A DNA stretch of 64,000 nt from Streptomyces cathayae (GTDB taxonomy: Bacteria > Actinomycetota > Actinomycetes > Streptomycetales > Streptomycetaceae), in NCBI RefSeq assembly GCF_029760955.1, contig NZ_CP121682.1:434001-498000 (forward strand), in the 5' to 3' direction. Position 1 is the first letter of the stretch. Each line of letters begins with the position of its first letter. The position numbers and the translations under genes are program-made. The notes beneath the pieces were generated by a model. That model searched no databases and was not told where the DNA came from. It saw only the letters and a list, made by a program, of their open reading frames with translations. Positions 44,690 to 53,750 of the stretch are shown in pieces.

Positions 44690-45008
44690 GCGTCGGCGTG
44701 CGGTGCAGTCCTACGTGACAGCGACGAACCTGCGGTGCCAGGCGAGCAGGGCAGTGGGGGTGACCGGGAAGACCTCGCGCCAGCGTCGCCGGGGTATCAG
44801 CACGGACAGAGCGGCGCACCGGAACCGGTCGCCGGCTCGGAGCGGACCGGACCGGACCGGACCGGACCGGCGATCTGACGGCGCAGGACCGCATTCTCGC
44901 GCCGCGGCGCGAGCAGCTCAACGTCCTTGGCGGTGTCGCGGCGGGCAGCATCGACGGGACGGACAGCAACCCTCCGGGCCACCTTGTACAGCAGGGATAC
45001 GGTCACGC
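44690..45008 (-). pseudogene. integrase-type transposase, second family, N-terminal fragment
   Basis: RRDTAKDVELLAPRRENAVL RRQIAGPVR parallels the remnant at 52060 ([20 protein letters not shown]). A short GGACC-type tandem repeat (44846-44870) interrupts it, then TPATLARGLPGHPHCPARLA is found in another frame. Confidence 0.55.
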
Positions 45009-45251
45009 GGACATGCTCCCGGGGCCGAACCGCACCACTCCCACCTGCACCGCCGGCTTTTCGAGCGGGACAAGGGGCAGCTTCGTCGCCGATCCCGGTA
45101 CTGCTGTGTCCGGCGGCGACCACATCGACGGGCACTGGTCAGCGGAGAGCCTGGCGGCCGGCTCCCCCCTCCCCCGGCCGTGTTCAGTCGTGCCCACGGA
45201 CATCCGTCCACCACTATGGCGGGAAGGATCCGATCTGCCTGGAGGTCTTGC

Positions 45252-45704
45252 ATGCACCGTGATGGTTTTCCTGCCCCGGATTCCGGGCTCCTCCTCACCC
45301 ACTTCCTGACGGTGGCCGACGTAGCCCGATCTCGCGCCTCCTACACCGACGTTCTCGGCGGTGAGGTGGTGCTCGAGGAGAACCCCTGCACCATCAAGCT
45401 CGGCAACGGATGGATCATCATGAACCCGGGCGGCGGCCCCACCCCGGACAAGCCAGACGTCACCCTGCGCCCGCCCACCGACCCCAGCACGGTCAGCGGC
45501 TTCCTCAACCTCCGCGTCGCCGACATCGAGACATGCCACCGAGAGTGGAGTGCGAAGGGCGCCGAATTCCTCACGCCACCCATCGATCGCACGGCCGAGC
45601 TGCGGTGCTACTTGCGCGACCCGGACAGCTATCTCATCGAAGTCGGGCAGGCCACCGGCATGCTGCACGGCGTCTACGCCGACCCGCCCGCCGGTACCGG
45701 CTAG
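45252..45704 (+). CDS. VOC (glyoxalase-like) family protein
   Basis: A 150-residue protein. GGAGG lies six bases before ATG 45252. Two beta-alpha-beta-beta-beta modules typical of vicinal-oxygen-chelate proteins: LLTHFLTVADVARSRASYTD VLG and GFLNLRVADIETCHREWSAK G, with a metal-ligand Glu in YLIEVGQ near the C-terminus. The FL-V-D--RS--FY/Y pattern suggests a dioxygenase- or resistance-like VOC protein. Substrate unknown. Long in-frame extension upstream belongs to transposase debris. Confidence 0.85.
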   Translation: MHRDGFPAPDSGLLLTHFLTVADVARSRASYTDVLGGEVVLEENPCTIKLGNGWIIMNPGGGPTPDKPDVTLRPPTDPSTVSGFLNLRVADIETCHREWSAKGAEFLTPPIDRTAELRCYLRDPDSYLIEVGQATGMLHGVYADPPAGTG

Positions 45705-45830
45705 TGCCGCATCAGACACGTTCACCCCGTTGACGACCTTGCGTAACGGGTGTCGGCGCCGTGGCGATTCCGCACCGTCGGGACCGCATCCTCGCTGCGC
45801 GGTTCAGGATGCAGCCGCCCTTGTGGACTG

Positions 45831-46493
45831 TCAGCCGGGATCGGTCGGCGGTTCCGCGGTACCGACGATGAAGCTGCCTCCCACGGTCCGGACATCGGCT
45901 GACCACCCCAGCGCGGCGAGCTTGTCCGTGAGTTCTCCGGCGTCGTGGAAGACCTTCACGACGCGATACGGGCTGCCGTCGTCGAGTCGGCGCTGCACCG
46001 CAGGGATGGGCTGCTGGACGAGAACTTCCTCGCGGGCGGCCTCTGCGGGGCCATCGTCGACGAAGATCGCTTTGCCGTGCGGTGCCAGCGCGGCGGCGAT
46101 GGTGTTCCAGAAGTCCGGTAGGCGGGACGGCGGGATGTGGGAGAGCCAGAAGGCGAAGAACACGGTGTCGTAGCGGCGCGGCGGCCGCCAGGTGAACAGA
46201 TCGGCCTGAATGAACTGGACGTTGGGGGAAACGACCCGCGCACGCGCGATACCCGGCGTCTCGTCCGACACGTCGACGGCGGTCACAGAGCGCGCCCGAG
46301 CAGCGAGCGCCCCGGTCCACTGACCCGTTCCGCAGGCCAGCTCCAGCACGTCCCCGACAATCGGGAGGTCGTCCGCCGTAGCCAGCAACTCCCGCAGTTC
46401 CTCGCGCTCGGCATAGGGCCGGTCGTATCCGCCCGCGTGGGCCCGGTAGTAGGCGATCTGCTCCGTTAAAAGGGCATCCTCATCGCTGTCCAC
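45831..46493 (-). CDS. SAM-dependent methyltransferase
   Basis: A 220-residue class I methyltransferase. GTG 46493 follows GGTAGGG by eight bases. Motif I is VLELACGTGQWTG, motif II VTAVDVSDE, and a later FFAFWLSHIP corresponds to the post-II strand. The overall pattern (EQIAYYRAHAGGYD ... DALLTEQ) is that of small actinobacterial methyltransferases of unknown target. A C-terminal FIVGTA strand completes the fold. It faces the VOC gene tail to tail with 127 bp between. Confidence 0.85.
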   Translation of the reverse strand: MDSDEDALLTEQIAYYRAHAGGYDRPYAEREELRELLATADDLPIVGDVLELACGTGQWTGALAARARSVTAVDVSDETPGIARARVVSPNVQFIQADLFTWRPPRRYDTVFFAFWLSHIPPSRLPDFWNTIAAALAPHGKAIFVDDGPAEAAREEVLVQQPIPAVQRRLDDGSPYRVVKVFHDAGELTDKLAALGWSADVRTVGGSFIVGTAEPPTDPG

Positions 46494-47037
46494 GGCCGCG
46501 ACCCTACCGATCGTGTCAGCCTCCCGTCCCGCCCAGTGCGGCACCGGCGACAACCCGCAGGGCACGCTCCCGTGGCCTGCGCCTCTCCTCGCCGCACCCT
46601 GCCTCCTGCGGCGGACAAAGTGCGGCCGCCCGGCGCCCCCGGGAGGGTCGGACTGCCCCGGCCCGGCAGGACGCGCCCCGCGAGCCCGCGCGTGTTCCTC
46701 GAGCGCCCGGCCCGGGGCTGCGGCAGATGCGCGCCGGGCGACGTGGGGAGGGGCCGGGTGAACGCCTGCTGTGCGGCGTTCCCGGCCGGGCCGGGGTCAA
46801 GTTGCCCGGCACCGGGCGGAACGCTCCGAAGGTGGCCCGCCCTCCACCGCCATGCAGCACCTGGGCATGACGCTGTCCCTGTGAGAGCAAGCCGCTGGAC
46901 GCGCCCCAGGCCCGGAAGCGAGGTGCGTGGCGAGGTGGTGGTGACCGGCCGTGCCGGGCACCTGCGCAGCGGTGGCGGGGTGCGGATCGGCGAGGCGGTC
47001 TGTTGCCGTCGGCCGGGATCCGGAATGCTCCTGCGGC
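46494..47037. other. 544-bp intergenic region
   Basis: Divergent upstream region between the methyltransferase and the carboxypeptidase gene. No gene recognised on either strand. Confidence 0.45.
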
Positions 47038-48624
47038 ATGAGTAGACCCGTGAGACGCACCATCCGCATGCGCCACTGGATCTGGCCCGTCGTCGCCGTC
47101 GTGGTCGCGGCGACGTTCAGCTGGAGCTCGCCCGCGGGGGCGGACGGTGACCGGACCGGGCTGCCGGAGGCCATCGACACGCTCCTCGGCGACGCCCGCA
47201 TGGACGGCGGCGCCGCAAGCGTCGTCGTCGCCGAGGCGAAGACCGGCGCCGTCCTTTATCAGCATCTGCCGAGCGGGCGGCTCATGCCCGCCTCCAACAC
47301 CAAGTTGCTCACCTCGGCCGCGGCCATGGCGCTGCTCGGCCCCGACCACCGCTTCACCACCGACGTCCTGTCGACCGGTACCCGGCACGGCTCCGTGCTC
47401 GACGGCGACCTGTATCTGCGCGGCACCGGCGATCCGACCCTGCTCGCCGAGGACTACGGCCGGCTCGCCGCCGCGCTCGCCGACTCGGGGGTGCGGCGCG
47501 TCACCGGGCGCCTGGTCGCCGACGACACCCGCTTCGACGACCAACGGCTCGGCCGCTCCTGGGCCTCCGACGACGAATCCTCGTACTACTCGGCGCAGAC
47601 CTCCGCGCTGAGCGTCGCCCCCGACACCGACTACGACACCGGCACGGTCCTCGTGCATGCGGCGCCGGGGGACAAGCCCGGCGACCGGCCGCGCACCACC
47701 GTCACCCCGGCCAACCACTACGTCCACCTCGACGTGCGCGCGACCACCGTCGACCGGGACGGCCCGAGCGACCTCACCGTCGAGCGGCAGCACGGCGCCA
47801 ACACCGTCACCGTCAGCGGCACCCTGCCTGTGGGCGGCGCCATCGCCAAGGAGTGGGTCAGCGTCTGGGAGCCCACCGGCTACGCCGCGGACGTCTTCCG
47901 CGACGCGCTGGCCGCGCACGGCGTGCGCGTCACCGGGGCGACCCGGCTCGGCGAGGCGGCTCCGAAGGGCGCGCGCAGGCTCGCCACGCACGAGTCCATG
48001 CCCCTCAAGAAGCTGCTGATCCCGTTCCTGAAGCTGTCCAACAACATGCACGCCGAGGCGCTGACCAAGGCGATCGGATACGAGACCTCCGGGCGCGGCA
48101 CCTGGGATGCCGGCCTCGTCGGCATCAGCGGCTACCTCAAGCGCGTCGGCGTCGACCCGGGCAAGCTGCGCCAGGTCGACGGTTCCGGGCTGTCCCGGAT
48201 GAACGGAGTCCCCGCGGACCAGCTCGCCAAGCTGCTCCTGTCGGTGCGCACCGAGCCCTGGTACGCCGACTGGTACCGGGCCCTCCCGGTGGCCTGTGAC
48301 CCGAACCGCTCCGTCGGCGGTACGTTGCGCTCGCGTCTGTGCGGCACACCGGCCGCGCTCAACGCGCGTGGCAAGACGGGGTCGTTGACGGGCGCGTCGG
48401 CCCTGTCGGGATACGTCACCGACGCGGGCGGACGCGAACTCGTCTACAGCGTCGTCCTCAACAACTACCTCGTCGGCTCGGTCAAGAGCATCGAGGACGC
48501 CATCGTGGCCACCCTCGCCTCGTCCGACGAGAACCGGGCGGTGACGGTGCGGCCGAAGGCCGTCCGGAGCACGGAGAGCAACGGGGACCTGGAGTGCTCG
48601 TGGCGCAAGCCGGCGCAGTGCTGA
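47038..48624 (+). CDS. dacB: D-alanyl-D-alanine carboxypeptidase/endopeptidase (PBP4 type)
   Basis: A 528-residue secreted or membrane-anchored low-molecular-weight penicillin-binding protein of peptidase family S13. A basic N-terminus and one hydrophobic segment (WIWPVVAVVVAATFSW) form the signal. Catalytic motifs are all present: SxxK as PASNTKLL (Ser86, Lys89), SxN as LKLSNNMHAEALTK, and KTG as ARGKTGSLTGAS. S13 enzymes trim or cleave peptidoglycan stem peptides and are inhibited by beta-lactams. The C-terminal cysteines in the tail (ECSWRKPAQC) may form a disulfide. ATG 47038 gives the shortest frame with a full signal. Monocistronic as far as visible. Confidence 0.92.
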   Translation: MSRPVRRTIRMRHWIWPVVAVVVAATFSWSSPAGADGDRTGLPEAIDTLLGDARMDGGAASVVVAEAKTGAVLYQHLPSGRLMPASNTKLLTSAAAMALLGPDHRFTTDVLSTGTRHGSVLDGDLYLRGTGDPTLLAEDYGRLAAALADSGVRRVTGRLVADDTRFDDQRLGRSWASDDESSYYSAQTSALSVAPDTDYDTGTVLVHAAPGDKPGDRPRTTVTPANHYVHLDVRATTVDRDGPSDLTVERQHGANTVTVSGTLPVGGAIAKEWVSVWEPTGYAADVFRDALAAHGVRVTGATRLGEAAPKGARRLATHESMPLKKLLIPFLKLSNNMHAEALTKAIGYETSGRGTWDAGLVGISGYLKRVGVDPGKLRQVDGSGLSRMNGVPADQLAKLLLSVRTEPWYADWYRALPVACDPNRSVGGTLRSRLCGTPAALNARGKTGSLTGASALSGYVTDAGGRELVYSVVLNNYLVGSVKSIEDAIVATLASSDENRAVTVRPKAVRSTESNGDLECSWRKPAQC

Positions 48625-49115
48625 GGCACCCCTGGGCGCTCGCGCGGGCCGCCGGGCAGTCCGCGCCGAGCAGGGCCAGGGCTCAGCGCGCGCCGCGCCG
48701 GGTCGCGTAGAGCGGCGGTGCGCGGGCGGCAGCGGTGACCGGGGCGAGGCGCCCGGTGGCAGGGCCCGCGTGCTCCCTCAGCCGGCCGCCGCCCGCCACG
48801 CCGCAGTCGATGCCTCCGAGGAGGCCGTTCACGGCGAGGGTCATGTCCCGGTTCAATGGAGGAGGACGACCAGGAGCACGTGCTCACCGTCTGGGAAGAG
48901 GGACCGGGTCGTAGGGGCGGAGCCGAACGACGGCGAGCCCACAGGGCCAACATCACGCTGAGCTACATGTCACTTGGCCCCCTGTTCGTCAACGGCGCCT
49001 GCGTTCGACGCGCGCCCGGGAGGCGCACGTGGGGAGAATGAAGCAAGAGTCCGTGGCGGGGCACTACCTGAACTGGGGAGCAGCGGTGGCCCCCCCCCTC
49101 TCGAAGGTGATGACG
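48625..49115. other. 491-bp intergenic region
   Basis: No gene recognised. The end contains GAAGGTG before ATG 49116. Confidence 0.45.
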
Positions 49116-50396
49116 ATGCCGGCGTGGCGATTTCGGGACTTCCACGACGATGATCTGGACCGCGCCATCCAGCTCTGGGACCAGAACCAGCAGGTGGACG
49201 AGGCTCCTGCCGTTTTCCCGGTATCGGAGGTCGTGGCCGCAGCCAGGGCCGCAGGACCGGCCGTGGTGGCGGTGGTCGGCGACGAACTGGTGGGCGTCGG
49301 CGTGGCGCAGGTCTCCGGCGAGAGGGGCTGGATCATCCTGGTGGCCCTGGCCGGGACGTGGCGCAGCCGCGGCATCGGAAGCTTCTTGATCGCCGAGCTT
49401 GAGCGGCGCTTGCGGTCCCAGGGAGTCCGCCGGATCGGCGCGCTCCTGGCCCCGGGGGCGACGGGAGCCGTTGCCTTGGAAAACTCGGGCTACCGGTCCC
49501 GGACCGGGTTCGTCTTCTACGAGAAGGTCGAGCAGCTCGGTGCGAGCGACGCCGGCCTCCTGGCGGAGCTGGGGGGAAGAATGCTTCCAGGGGATCTGTG
49601 GGACGGCCTTGCGGGAATGGAAGAGGTGAAGGAAGCCATCGAGCGGCGGATCGTGCTGCCGCTGGCCCGGCCCGCGCTGGCCGAGCAGTACGGAGTGAGG
49701 CCGCCGAAGGCGGTCATCCTCTTCGGGCCGCCGGGCACCGGCAAGACCAGCTTCGCCCGAGCGGTTGCCTCGCGGCTGGGGTGGCCCTTCGTGGAACTCT
49801 TCCCGTCCCGGCTTGCGTCGTTCCGGGAGGGAGGACTGGCGGCCTCGCTGCGGGAGGTGTTCACCGAGCTGGCCGATCTGGAGACGGTGGTTCTCTTCAT
49901 CGACGAGGTCGAGGAGATCGCTTCTGCCCGGTCCGGTACGGCTGTCGACCCCAGTCATGGGGTCACCAACGAACTGCTCAAGCTGATCCCCGGCTTCCGC
50001 GACCACGACGACCGCCTGTTGATCTGCGCCACGAACTCCGTCCGCTTCCTCGACCCTGCGTTCCTTCGGCCCGGCCGCTTCGACTACGTCATCCCGGTCG
50101 GCCCGCCCGATCCGCAGGCCCGTTCGGCGGTCTGGCAACGCTACCTCGGGACCGCCGCCGCCCATGTCGATCTCCGCCGTCTGGTGGAGGCAAGCGCGAT
50201 GTTCACGCCGGCCGATATCGAGTTCGCTGCTCGCAAGGGCGCCCAGACCGCCTTCGAACGCGAAGTCGCCCAGGGGAAAGGCGCACCGGCCGACACGGAG
50301 GACTATCTGCGGGCCATCGCACAGACCCGTCCCACACTCACCGACCAGGCACTGACGGACTTCGCCGAGGACACCGAGGAGTACGTACGCATGTGA
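49116..50396 (+). CDS. GNAT acetyltransferase - AAA+ ATPase fusion
   Basis: A 426-residue two-domain protein. Residues 1-140 form a GNAT fold: FRDFHDDDLDRAIQLWDQNQ, VVAVVGDELVGVGVAQ, and the acetyl-CoA loop TWRSRGIGSFLI (R/Q-x-x-G-x-G). Residues ~165-400 form an AAA+ module: GMEEVKEAIERRIVLPL, Walker A FGPPGTGKTSF (203-213), Walker B VVLFIDEVEEIASA, sensor 1 ICATNS, arginine finger region RPGRFDYVIPVG, as in FtsH/ARC-type ATPases. Such a fusion suggests acetylation of a substrate that the ATPase remodels. I choose ATG 49116 (GAAGGTG six bases upstream); ATG 49110 and GTG 49029 are alternatives. No operon partner. Confidence 0.85.
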   Translation: MPAWRFRDFHDDDLDRAIQLWDQNQQVDEAPAVFPVSEVVAAARAAGPAVVAVVGDELVGVGVAQVSGERGWIILVALAGTWRSRGIGSFLIAELERRLRSQGVRRIGALLAPGATGAVALENSGYRSRTGFVFYEKVEQLGASDAGLLAELGGRMLPGDLWDGLAGMEEVKEAIERRIVLPLARPALAEQYGVRPPKAVILFGPPGTGKTSFARAVASRLGWPFVELFPSRLASFREGGLAASLREVFTELADLETVVLFIDEVEEIASARSGTAVDPSHGVTNELLKLIPGFRDHDDRLLICATNSVRFLDPAFLRPGRFDYVIPVGPPDPQARSAVWQRYLGTAAAHVDLRRLVEASAMFTPADIEFAARKGAQTAFEREVAQGKGAPADTEDYLRAIAQTRPTLTDQALTDFAEDTEEYVRM

Positions 50397-50746
50397 CTCT
50401 GCGCGTCATCCCGCGAGTTCGCCGTGGTCCTTGGTTCTTCGGCATGGGTCCTGACCAGGCACCTCGTCGCCTTCGGCCTGTGCGTCTGTGCGTCTGTGCG
50501 TCTGTGCGTCTGTGCGTCTGTGCAGGACTCATGACGGTTCTTCAGAAATCCCGGGGGTCCGTCATGATCTATGCGGATCCCTCACTTCCGTCTGCCGGGC
50601 TGACCTGCAGCAACGGGAGATGAAAGCCAGGACGAACCCGCAGGATGTCGCATCGCACACGCCGCTCGCGGCGGAACTTCTTCAACCACTCCGTCACCCG
50701 CTACCGCGACCTCTCGGGGCACGTCCAAGGAGTGCGTCGCGGCGGG
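50397..50746. other. 350-bp intergenic region with a tandem repeat
   Basis: Holds the octanucleotide repeat at 50479. No gene recognised. Confidence 0.5.
50479..50523 (+). repeat. octanucleotide tandem repeat
   Basis: TGTGCGTC repeated five times plus a partial unit, about 85 bp after the stop of the GNAT-AAA+ gene. Perfect copies, so recently expanded or unstable. Confidence 0.9.
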
Positions 50747-51775
50747 TCATCCGGGCACGAGCACGGCGGCACCGCTGACCCGGTCGGCGGCCAGGTCCCT
50801 CAGAGCCTGGGCGGCGCGGCTCAACGGATACGGGCTGACGGTGACCCGCACACCGATCCGCGCGGCCGTGTCCAGGAAGTCGCGGCCGTCCTGCCGGGTG
50901 TTGGAGGTGACGCTGCGCAGATTCCGCTCTTCGAAGAGGTGACGGCGGTAATCGAGCACGGGGATGTCGGTGAGATGGATGCCCGCCACGGCGAGCGTTC
51001 CCGAACGGTCCAGTGCCTCCAGCGCCACGGGCACCAGATCCCCTACCGGCGCGAACAGGATCGCCGAATCCAGTGGTTCGGGCGGGCGGTCGTAGGCGCC
51101 GCCCACGGAGGAGGCACCCAGGTCGAGGGCGAGTTCACGGGCCCGTGCCGAACGGGTCAGCACGTGCACGGTTGCCCCTTCGGCCAGGGCGACCTGCGCC
51201 GCCAGATGGGCCGAGGCCCCGAAGCCGTAGATCCCGAGCCGGCCGTCGGGTGGCAGAGCGCTGCGGCGCAGAGCCCGGTAGCCGATGATCCCGGCACACA
51301 GCAGCGGTGCCAGCAGCACGGCGTCCTGGCCGTCCGGGAGCACGTAGGCGTAGTCCGCCGGAACCAGGGTGACATCGGCGAAACCGCCGTCCGCGTCCCA
51401 GCCGGTGTAGAGGGAGGCCGGGCAGAGGTTCTCGCGACCGGCCCGGCAGTAGCGGCATCGGCCGCAGGTGCTGCGCAGCCACGCCCCACCGGCTCGGTCG
51501 CCGACCCGGAACCCCGTGACGGACTCGCCGACGGCGGCCACGCGGCCGACGATCTCATGACCGGGAACGGTCGATGCCCGGTGCGGGCGCAGGTCGCCTT
51601 CGGCAAGGTGCAGGTCCGTGCGGCAGACGCCGCACGCCTCGACCCTCAGCAACAGCTCACCGGGCCCCGGCGAGGGCACGGTACGCCGCACGGACACCAG
51701 TGGGCCGTCCGCGATCGGACCAGGACTCTCGACAGCCCACCCGGTCAGCATGTTCGAAGCCGACGCGCGCACCAT
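50747..51775 (-). CDS. zinc-dependent alcohol dehydrogenase (MDR)
   Basis: A 342-residue medium-chain dehydrogenase. The catalytic zinc ligands are Cys51 and the His of PGHEIVGR. The structural zinc loop [17 protein letters not shown] has four Cys. The nucleotide fold reads [20 protein letters not shown] (G-x-G-x-x-x-H variant). The [20 protein letters not shown] region and GFGASAH are typical of actinobacterial AdhA-type enzymes that reduce or oxidise alcohols and aldehydes with NAD(P)H. ATG 51775 is preceded by GGGAG at a very short distance, so ATG 51751 is possible. No neighbours suggest a pathway. Confidence 0.9.
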   Translation of the reverse strand: MVRASASNMLTGWAVESPGPIADGPLVSVRRTVPSPGPGELLLRVEACGVCRTDLHLAEGDLRPHRASTVPGHEIVGRVAAVGESVTGFRVGDRAGGAWLRSTCGRCRYCRAGRENLCPASLYTGWDADGGFADVTLVPADYAYVLPDGQDAVLLAPLLCAGIIGYRALRRSALPPDGRLGIYGFGASAHLAAQVALAEGATVHVLTRSARARELALDLGASSVGGAYDRPPEPLDSAILFAPVGDLVPVALEALDRSGTLAVAGIHLTDIPVLDYRRHLFEERNLRSVTSNTRQDGRDFLDTAARIGVRVTVSPYPLSRAAQALRDLAADRVSGAAVLVPG

Positions 51776-51881
51776 GCTCCCAGCCTGGCGCCGGCCGACA
51801 GGTCCGGCAAACGCTCGCCACAGCACGGCAGGCCGCAACCGCACGCCGCTCGGTGCGGCAACGGCCCTCGGCCGTTCGGGC

Positions 51882-51976
51882 AGCACTGTCATATTGGCCG
51901 GCCGGGTGGGATGACCGTCGGGTTGATCACGGTGGAGGGGGTTGTCCGTGTCGTCCGTGCCACCGTCGTACAAGGG
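51882..51976 (+). mobile_element. 5' end remnant of the IS6-type element
   Basis: CAGCACTGTCATATTGGC, then GGGTGGGATGACCGTCGGGT and GATCACGGTGGAGGGGG, matching the leader of the copy at 57271. Breaks off after the equivalent of SPSY. Confidence 0.7.
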
Positions 51977-52039
51977 TGTGGGGCTCGTGAAGTCATCGCT
52001 GCTGGTGGGAGCCCACGCGCACGACCCCTCGGCGGTGGC
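51977..52039. repeat. hairpin-containing repeat, copy 2
   Basis: Begins TGTGGGGCTCGTGAAGTCAT and ends GACCCCTCGGCGGTGG, about 80% like 41573-41636 by eye, with GGGCTC/GAGCCC preserved as a stem. Confidence 0.6.
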
Positions 52040-52059
52040 CGGGATGCCGCACCAGTGGT

Positions 52060-53055
52060 CACCTCGCTGCGATACCGGGCCGCCCGGGCGCTGCTGCCCG
52101 TGTCTGCGGTCCTGCTGCGCCGGGACACGGCCAAGGACGCCGAACTGCTGGTGCCGCGGCACGAGAACGCGGTGCTGCGACGGCACCTCGCCGGTCCGGT
52201 CCGCTACCAGCCCGCGGACCGTTTCTGGCCGGCCGCGCTGTCGCCGCTGATACCGTGCCGGCGTCGGAGCCTTCTCTTCCCGGTCACGCCGGGGACGCTG
52301 CCGGCCCGGCACCGCAGGCCGAGCGCCAAGAAGGGGGACTACGCCGACCGACGCCGCACCGGCCGGCCGCCCCCGGCCGCCACGCTCCAGTAGCGGGTTC
52401 TGCCTCTGGCACAGGAGAACCCGCGGTGGTGCCACCGGCGGATCCAGGGTGAGCCGGCCCGGCCGGGGCAGCCGAGCGCACCGTCCACCATCCGGGAAAT
52501 CCCGTGCGCGGCCGGCAGCGGCCCGAGCCGGCGCGTATTCCTCACCACCCAGGCCGAGGGAACCACCGCGGCGGACTCCTTCCACCTCGACACGATCACC
52601 GGCAGGTGGCCGCACGCACCGGCGTTCGGCGAACACGGCACCCGCCGGCTCCGCATCACCGGCATCACCACCCACCCCACCGCGCAGTGGGCGACCCGGT
52701 AGGCCCACCATCCGGCCGCCGGCCTCGGCGCACGCGTCGAGTCGCTCCGCCTCGTTCTCCGCAACCACGACAGCAGGGACACCGACTCCTTCGACGCTGT
52801 CTTCGCGGCCGAAGCCATGGACCTGCTGCGCAGCGCGCCCCAGGCGCCGCGTGGGGACGCCCACTGCGAGCGAGTGATCGGCACGATCCGGCGCGAGGTC
52901 CTCGACCACCTCCTGATCGTGAACCAAGCCCCCGCCCGTCAGGCCTTCGCCGAGTACCGGAAGCACTGCAACACGCATCGGCCACACCGATCACGAGACC
53001 GACGACCACCCGAAGCCCGGAAACAGCCGGCGGTAGGGCACGATCGCGGGGGCTC
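52060..53055 (+). pseudogene. integrase-core transposase, decayed full length
   Basis: Pieces of one transposase in order: [45 protein letters not shown] (N-terminal and HTH part); [22 protein letters not shown] followed by a stop; [20 protein letters not shown] (second Asp); [20 protein letters not shown] with the Glu; and [20 protein letters not shown]. Several frameshifts and at least one nonsense codon. Confidence 0.7.
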
Positions 53056-53147
53056 GCGAGCGGGGAACTGGATCCCCTGTGACTCATGCCCGGTCACGGT
53101 GGCCACCCTCATGGTGCGGATGTCGACGCTTGCGACGTCCCTCGGGC

Positions 53148-53420
53148 TCAGCCGGCCAGGCGGGACCGGTCGGCCGTGATGTGGGGTGGGCCGAGGCGTT
53201 CGAGCAGGAGCCCTTCCCGGGTGGACCACGGGCAGATCTCGACGCTCCTGGCCCCGCAGGCTTCCATGAGGGCCTGTGCGATCAGGGCTCCGGCCAGGGA
53301 CTGCTCGGCGCGGTGCCGGGAGATGCCCGGCAGCTTGGCACGGCGGGCCGGTCCCGCATCGGCCAGCAGGGAGACTGACGTGCGCAGCTGGGGTAGCGCC
53401 AGCCGCCGTCCGGCTCGCGG
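53148..53420 (-). pseudogene. Ppx/GppA phosphatase C-terminal fragment
   Basis: Frame RRAKLPGISRHRAEQSLAGA LIAQALMEACGARSVEICPW STREGLLLERLG fits the end of exopolyphosphatase/GppA proteins (L-P-G-x-x-x-x-R-A-E-x-x-x-A-G-A ... STREG-like REG). The ASKHA nucleotide-binding halves are missing. Confidence 0.5.
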
Positions 53421-53479
53421 TGCCTTGCCCTGGGCGGCGGCGCCCGGCCGCTTTCTCCGGTGGCCGGCTGCACGGGCCC

Positions 53480-53745
53480 AGCCGGTCCACGGTCTCGATG
53501 GCCGCCTGCTCGCACTCGGTGAAGGACCAGCCGATGGAGCACTCCCAGCGGAAGGTCGGGCTGGAGCCTCCGCCGGCGCTCGCGATCCAGGTGAGCAGTT
53601 CATGGGAGAACCCGGCCCCGTCCACCCGGAACAGGATCTTCTGTCTGCGCCACCAGGGCAGTTGCGCTACCGCGCGAGTGAGGATATCGATGTTCACGCT
53701 TGCGTCGTTGGCCGTGACGTTGCCCGAATACAGCCGGGTGGCGAA
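53480..53745 (-). pseudogene. IS1380-type transposase fragment
   Basis: GNVTANDASVNIDILTRAVA QLPWWRRQKILFRVDGAGFS HELLTWIAS is the central region of IS1380-like transposases, with the Asp of RVDGAG. Cut on one side by the IS6 copy at 53751. Confidence 0.6.
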
Positions 53746-53750
53746 CTGTT

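Noticed and set aside
44846..44870. A functional short tandem repeat of CGGAC units
   Set aside because: Lies inside decayed transposase sequence and looks like local slippage; too short to interpret.
46516..48051. A 511-codon minus-strand frame across the carboxypeptidase gene
   Set aside because: Antisense shadow; the plus strand has SxxK, SxN and KTG motifs.
50479..50523. CRISPR array
   Set aside because: Units are 8 bp without spacers and no cas genes are present; it is a simple tandem repeat. No CRISPR seen elsewhere.
50747..52987. A 746-residue fusion of the alcohol dehydrogenase with an N-terminal extension
   Set aside because: The extension reads antisense through IS6 and transposase remnants; the dehydrogenase domain is complete from ATG 51775.
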